64,000 nt of DNA from Deltaproteobacteria bacterium RIFCSPHIGHO2_02_FULL_40_28 (GTDB lineage: Bacteria; UBA10199; 2-12-FULL-40-28). The notes beneath the pieces are model-generated. The model saw nothing but the letters and a program-made list of their open reading frames with translations. It did not search any database and had not been told where the DNA came from. Location of the stretch: assembly GCA_001798135.1 (NCBI GenBank), contig MGRJ01000023.1, positions 95,239 through 159,238 of the forward strand, written 5' to 3'. Both the position numbers and the translations under genes were made by a program. This document shows, in pieces, positions 62,271 to 64,000 of this stretch. Positions within the stretch are counted from its first letter, which is position 1. Every line of letters starts with the position of its first letter.

Positions 62271-63230
62271 TTAAAAAGTGGCCATGAGGTCGATTAGTTT
62301 GCGCAGGTAGCCAAAAGATTGATAATTAAATCCTGTTAAAATCATACGTCCCATCGAAAAAGATACTCCCTTAAAAATTTTTCCATACTCAGTTTTGATA
62401 ATTTTTTTGAGTTCCTTTTTTTCAGATTCCACCAAGGGTTTGGCTAATTCCATATCGATGGTGTGTATTTTGTCGTAATTAATTTTTTTCACCACACTGT
62501 AGAATTGATTAATGATATGCAAGGCTGCCTTGGTGTTGTCCACAATATCAATGAGAGAGCGATCTTTAGATGAAATATAACCCTTGCGAATGGTGTGGTT
62601 AATATCATCAATTAAATGTTTAGGGTCTTTGCTAATGTAGATAATGGGCATTAAAGGAGATTTGCCAGTTTGAACGAGAGTTAACATTTCGAAGAGTTCG
62701 TCTCGTGTGCCCCAACCTCCTTCGCAAGCAATAAAGGCCGAAGAAAGAGTGCCAAAGAAAAATTTTCTAACCATAAAATAATGAAAAGTAGCATGTACCC
62801 CTACGAAGGGATTATGTTGAGGTTCAAAAGGGAGAGTAATTTTTAATCCAACGGAGTAACGTTTTAAATAATCTTTGTAAGATTTAGAGCGCCGAATATT
62901 TTTTTCTGAAAGTTTTGGATTTTCACGTTTCATGAGGTCCATAATCCCGCTAGCAACTCCTTCGTTGGCAGCTTGCATGATGCCCGAGCTGCCTCCTGTA
63001 ACAACGGCATAGCCATTTTCAAATAAGAGCTGACCCAACTCTCTGGCCTCGTGGTATTCTTTTTTATTGGGTTTGGTTCTTGCAGATCCAAAAATAGAAA
63101 CAATTCTTCGTTGAGAATTAAAAATGGGCTTAAAAATTTCCATGGCGTAAAAATATTCCAGCAAAATTCTTAAGCCACGGACATTGGAGGTTTTAGAAAA
63201 CTCGATATATTTTTTTAAGTGTTCACGCAT
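62271..63230 (-). CDS. LOG-family Rossmann protein (TIGR00730-like)
   Basis: 319 residues. RIVSIFGSARTK, AVVTGGSSGIMQAANEG and EGGWGTRDELFEML are the phosphate-binding motifs of LOG-type nucleotide 5'-monophosphate nucleosidases, although the family PGGxGTxxE has EGGWGTRDE here. A long N-terminal helix (HLKKYIEFSKTSNVRGL) precedes the core. Bacterial homologues degrade nucleotide monophosphates (PpnN). Substrate here not known. Confidence 0.85.
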   Translation of the reverse strand: MREHLKKYIEFSKTSNVRGLRILLEYFYAMEIFKPIFNSQRRIVSIFGSARTKPNKKEYHEARELGQLLFENGYAVVTGGSSGIMQAANEGVASGIMDLMKRENPKLSEKNIRRSKSYKDYLKRYSVGLKITLPFEPQHNPFVGVHATFHYFMVRKFFFGTLSSAFIACEGGWGTRDELFEMLTLVQTGKSPLMPIIYISKDPKHLIDDINHTIRKGYISSKDRSLIDIVDNTKAALHIINQFYSVVKKINYDKIHTIDMELAKPLVESEKKELKKIIKTEYGKIFKGVSFSMGRMILTGFNYQSFGYLRKLIDLMATF

Positions 63231-63298
63231 TGAAAGAACATTCTATCCTTTTTGGGCCTTAATGAAAAGAACTCCTCTCATATTCCCCTCACCCTGCA

Positions 63299-63321
63299 CC
63301 CTCTCCCCCAAGGGGAGAGGG
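63299..63321. repeat. Short palindrome CCCTCTCCCC/GGGGAGAGGG
   Basis: A perfect 10 bp stem with a 3-base loop, of the widespread CCCTCTCCCCCAAGGGGAGAGGG class, in the gap between the LOG and membrane protein genes. Confidence 0.55.
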
Positions 63322-63334
63322 GATAGAAGGAAAA

Positions 63335-63362
63335 AAACCAGCCCCGTTTCCAGAGCTGGTTT
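63335..63362 (-). terminator. Rho-independent terminator for the membrane protein gene
   Basis: On the minus strand AAACCAGC-loop-GCTGGTTT is followed by a run of T (the A-tract 63331-63337 on the plus strand). It lies 29 bp after the stop of the gene at 63391-63798. Confidence 0.75.
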
Positions 63363-63390
63363 AAAAAGAATTAAGTTGTGAATCGCGGTT

Positions 63391-63798
63391 TTAGTGATCC
63401 GACAAATAACCAACAGTTGCACCATAGGCTGCTAAAGCCAAAAGCATACCCACAGCCGACACAAAGGATCCGGCAAAGAGTCCCATTCCCATCATAGGCA
63501 TGAGAAGGAGCCCCATAGCCATCCAGAGTATGGCGCCAAAAATCAAACCGCGTACGGTAGATGTGGCAGGCAGCTTGTCACGCAGGTAAGCATGATAAAC
63601 ATGCGCTAACACAATACCGATTACAAAGTACGCAAACCAGGTACCCGTGGTACCTAGGTGCAGTACCTGGGCTACTAGCCCATGGAAATCTGCACGAGGC
63701 AGATGAGCCACATCGGCTAGGTAGTAGAAAGCGGTCATGGCAACCGTTCCTGCTCCTCCGATGGTAATGGCTTTTTTGAGTGTTTCGATGGGATTCAT
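63391..63798 (-). CDS. Small membrane protein (DUF6789-like)
   Basis: 135 residues with four transmembrane helices; His and Asp near the membrane surface (DVAHLPRADFHGLVAQVLH) recall DUF6789 and related hypothetical membrane proteins. Strong AGGGAGG ribosome site before the ATG. Function unknown. Confidence 0.7.
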   Translation of the reverse strand: MNPIETLKKAITIGGAGTVAMTAFYYLADVAHLPRADFHGLVAQVLHLGTTGTWFAYFVIGIVLAHVYHAYLRDKLPATSTVRGLIFGAILWMAMGLLLMPMMGMGLFAGSFVSAVGMLLALAAYGATVGYLSDH

Positions 63799-64000
63799 GG
63801 TTACCTCCCTTGTTATGTTTAGTTTTATGTGACATGGCGCGTCACTAAAGCCGCGATTTATATATATATTTTAAAGGATTTAGAAAGTTTAAGCAAGAGG
63901 GTCGTATAAAGGGACTATTGAAAAGTGGCATAATACTCACAAAGTGTTGCTGAATGAATTGGCAACACGTTGGAAATACTAAAGAATACAGAGAAAAAGA
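63799..64000. other. Terminal gap with a 7 bp hairpin
   Basis: No gene is supported in the last 202 bases. GTGTTGC (63944-63950) and GCAACAC (63962-63968) form a 7 bp stem with an 11-base loop; its role is not clear. The promoter of the membrane protein gene presumably lies here. Confidence 0.4.

Overview
The window reads as the chromosome of a Gram-negative bacterium of deltaproteobacterial or myxobacterial type. This is inferred from an MglA-type GTPase, myxococcal cysteine-rich repeats, MopE-like metal-binding repeats, a CTERM-like surface-anchor tail, LL-diaminopimelate aminotransferase, and many c-type cytochromes with their own maturation genes. The sequence alone does not name a species. 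Base composition is AT-rich, and housekeeping genes are packed with 1-17 bp overlaps.

Layout. 1-6.3 kb: end of a Ser/Thr kinase gene, dapL, folK, transaldolase, an MglA-like GTPase and the classical recR-ybaB-dnaX-SRP RNA block. 6.3-8.1 kb: a tRNA-Ser with a broken partial copy upstream, a remnant of an accessory ATP-binding protein and a DUF4143 ATPase, which looks like an insertion hotspot. 8.2-15.6 kb: first electron-transfer block, with a quinol-oxidising module (tetraheme cytochrome, Tat-exported Fe-S protein, NrfD-like membrane protein), a monoheme cytochrome, an outer-membrane beta-barrel, a nine-heme cytochrome and an eight-heme lipoprotein. 15.7-18.1 kb: accessory DUF4143 ATPase and a toxin/antitoxin-like nucleotidyltransferase pair. 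18.1-33.2 kb: second block, with a CcmF-CcmH fusion and CcmI-like protein for heme attachment, a monoheme cytochrome, a tetraheme domain fused to an outer-membrane beta-barrel, a seven-heme cytochrome, a 797-residue lipoprotein with 17-21 possible hemes, two very large secreted repeat proteins and a diheme lipoprotein. 33.2-36 kb: radical SAM protein and an unexplained nucleotidyltransferase pair. 36-44 kb: cysteine-rich surface protein, membrane proteins, MtgA and a 1470-residue membrane protein. 44-64 kb: housekeeping (hemB, mgtE, xth, aroC, pdxH, apaH, ahcY, cysH, cysC), a MazF-type toxin/antitoxin pair, a deoxyhypusine-synthase-like protein, a serine protease with a sigma-54 promoter, and several families of palindromic repeats.

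Working together. The 8-33 kb region carries 52 CXXCH heme motifs plus four CX3CH motifs in nine proteins. The inferred route is menaquinol, NrfD/Fe-S/tetraheme module, periplasmic cytochromes, beta-barrel conduits, then surface multiheme lipoproteins: an extracellular electron-transfer (or extracellular oxidant or reductant) system. Three near-identical ATGAT-N4-ATCAT dyads at two of its promoter regions suggest control by a CRP/FNR-type regulator. The fused heme-porin and the giant diheme-module lipoprotein, which share the same heme-binding module, are the most unusual parts and the best candidate for an undescribed system. The substrate cannot be told from the sequence.
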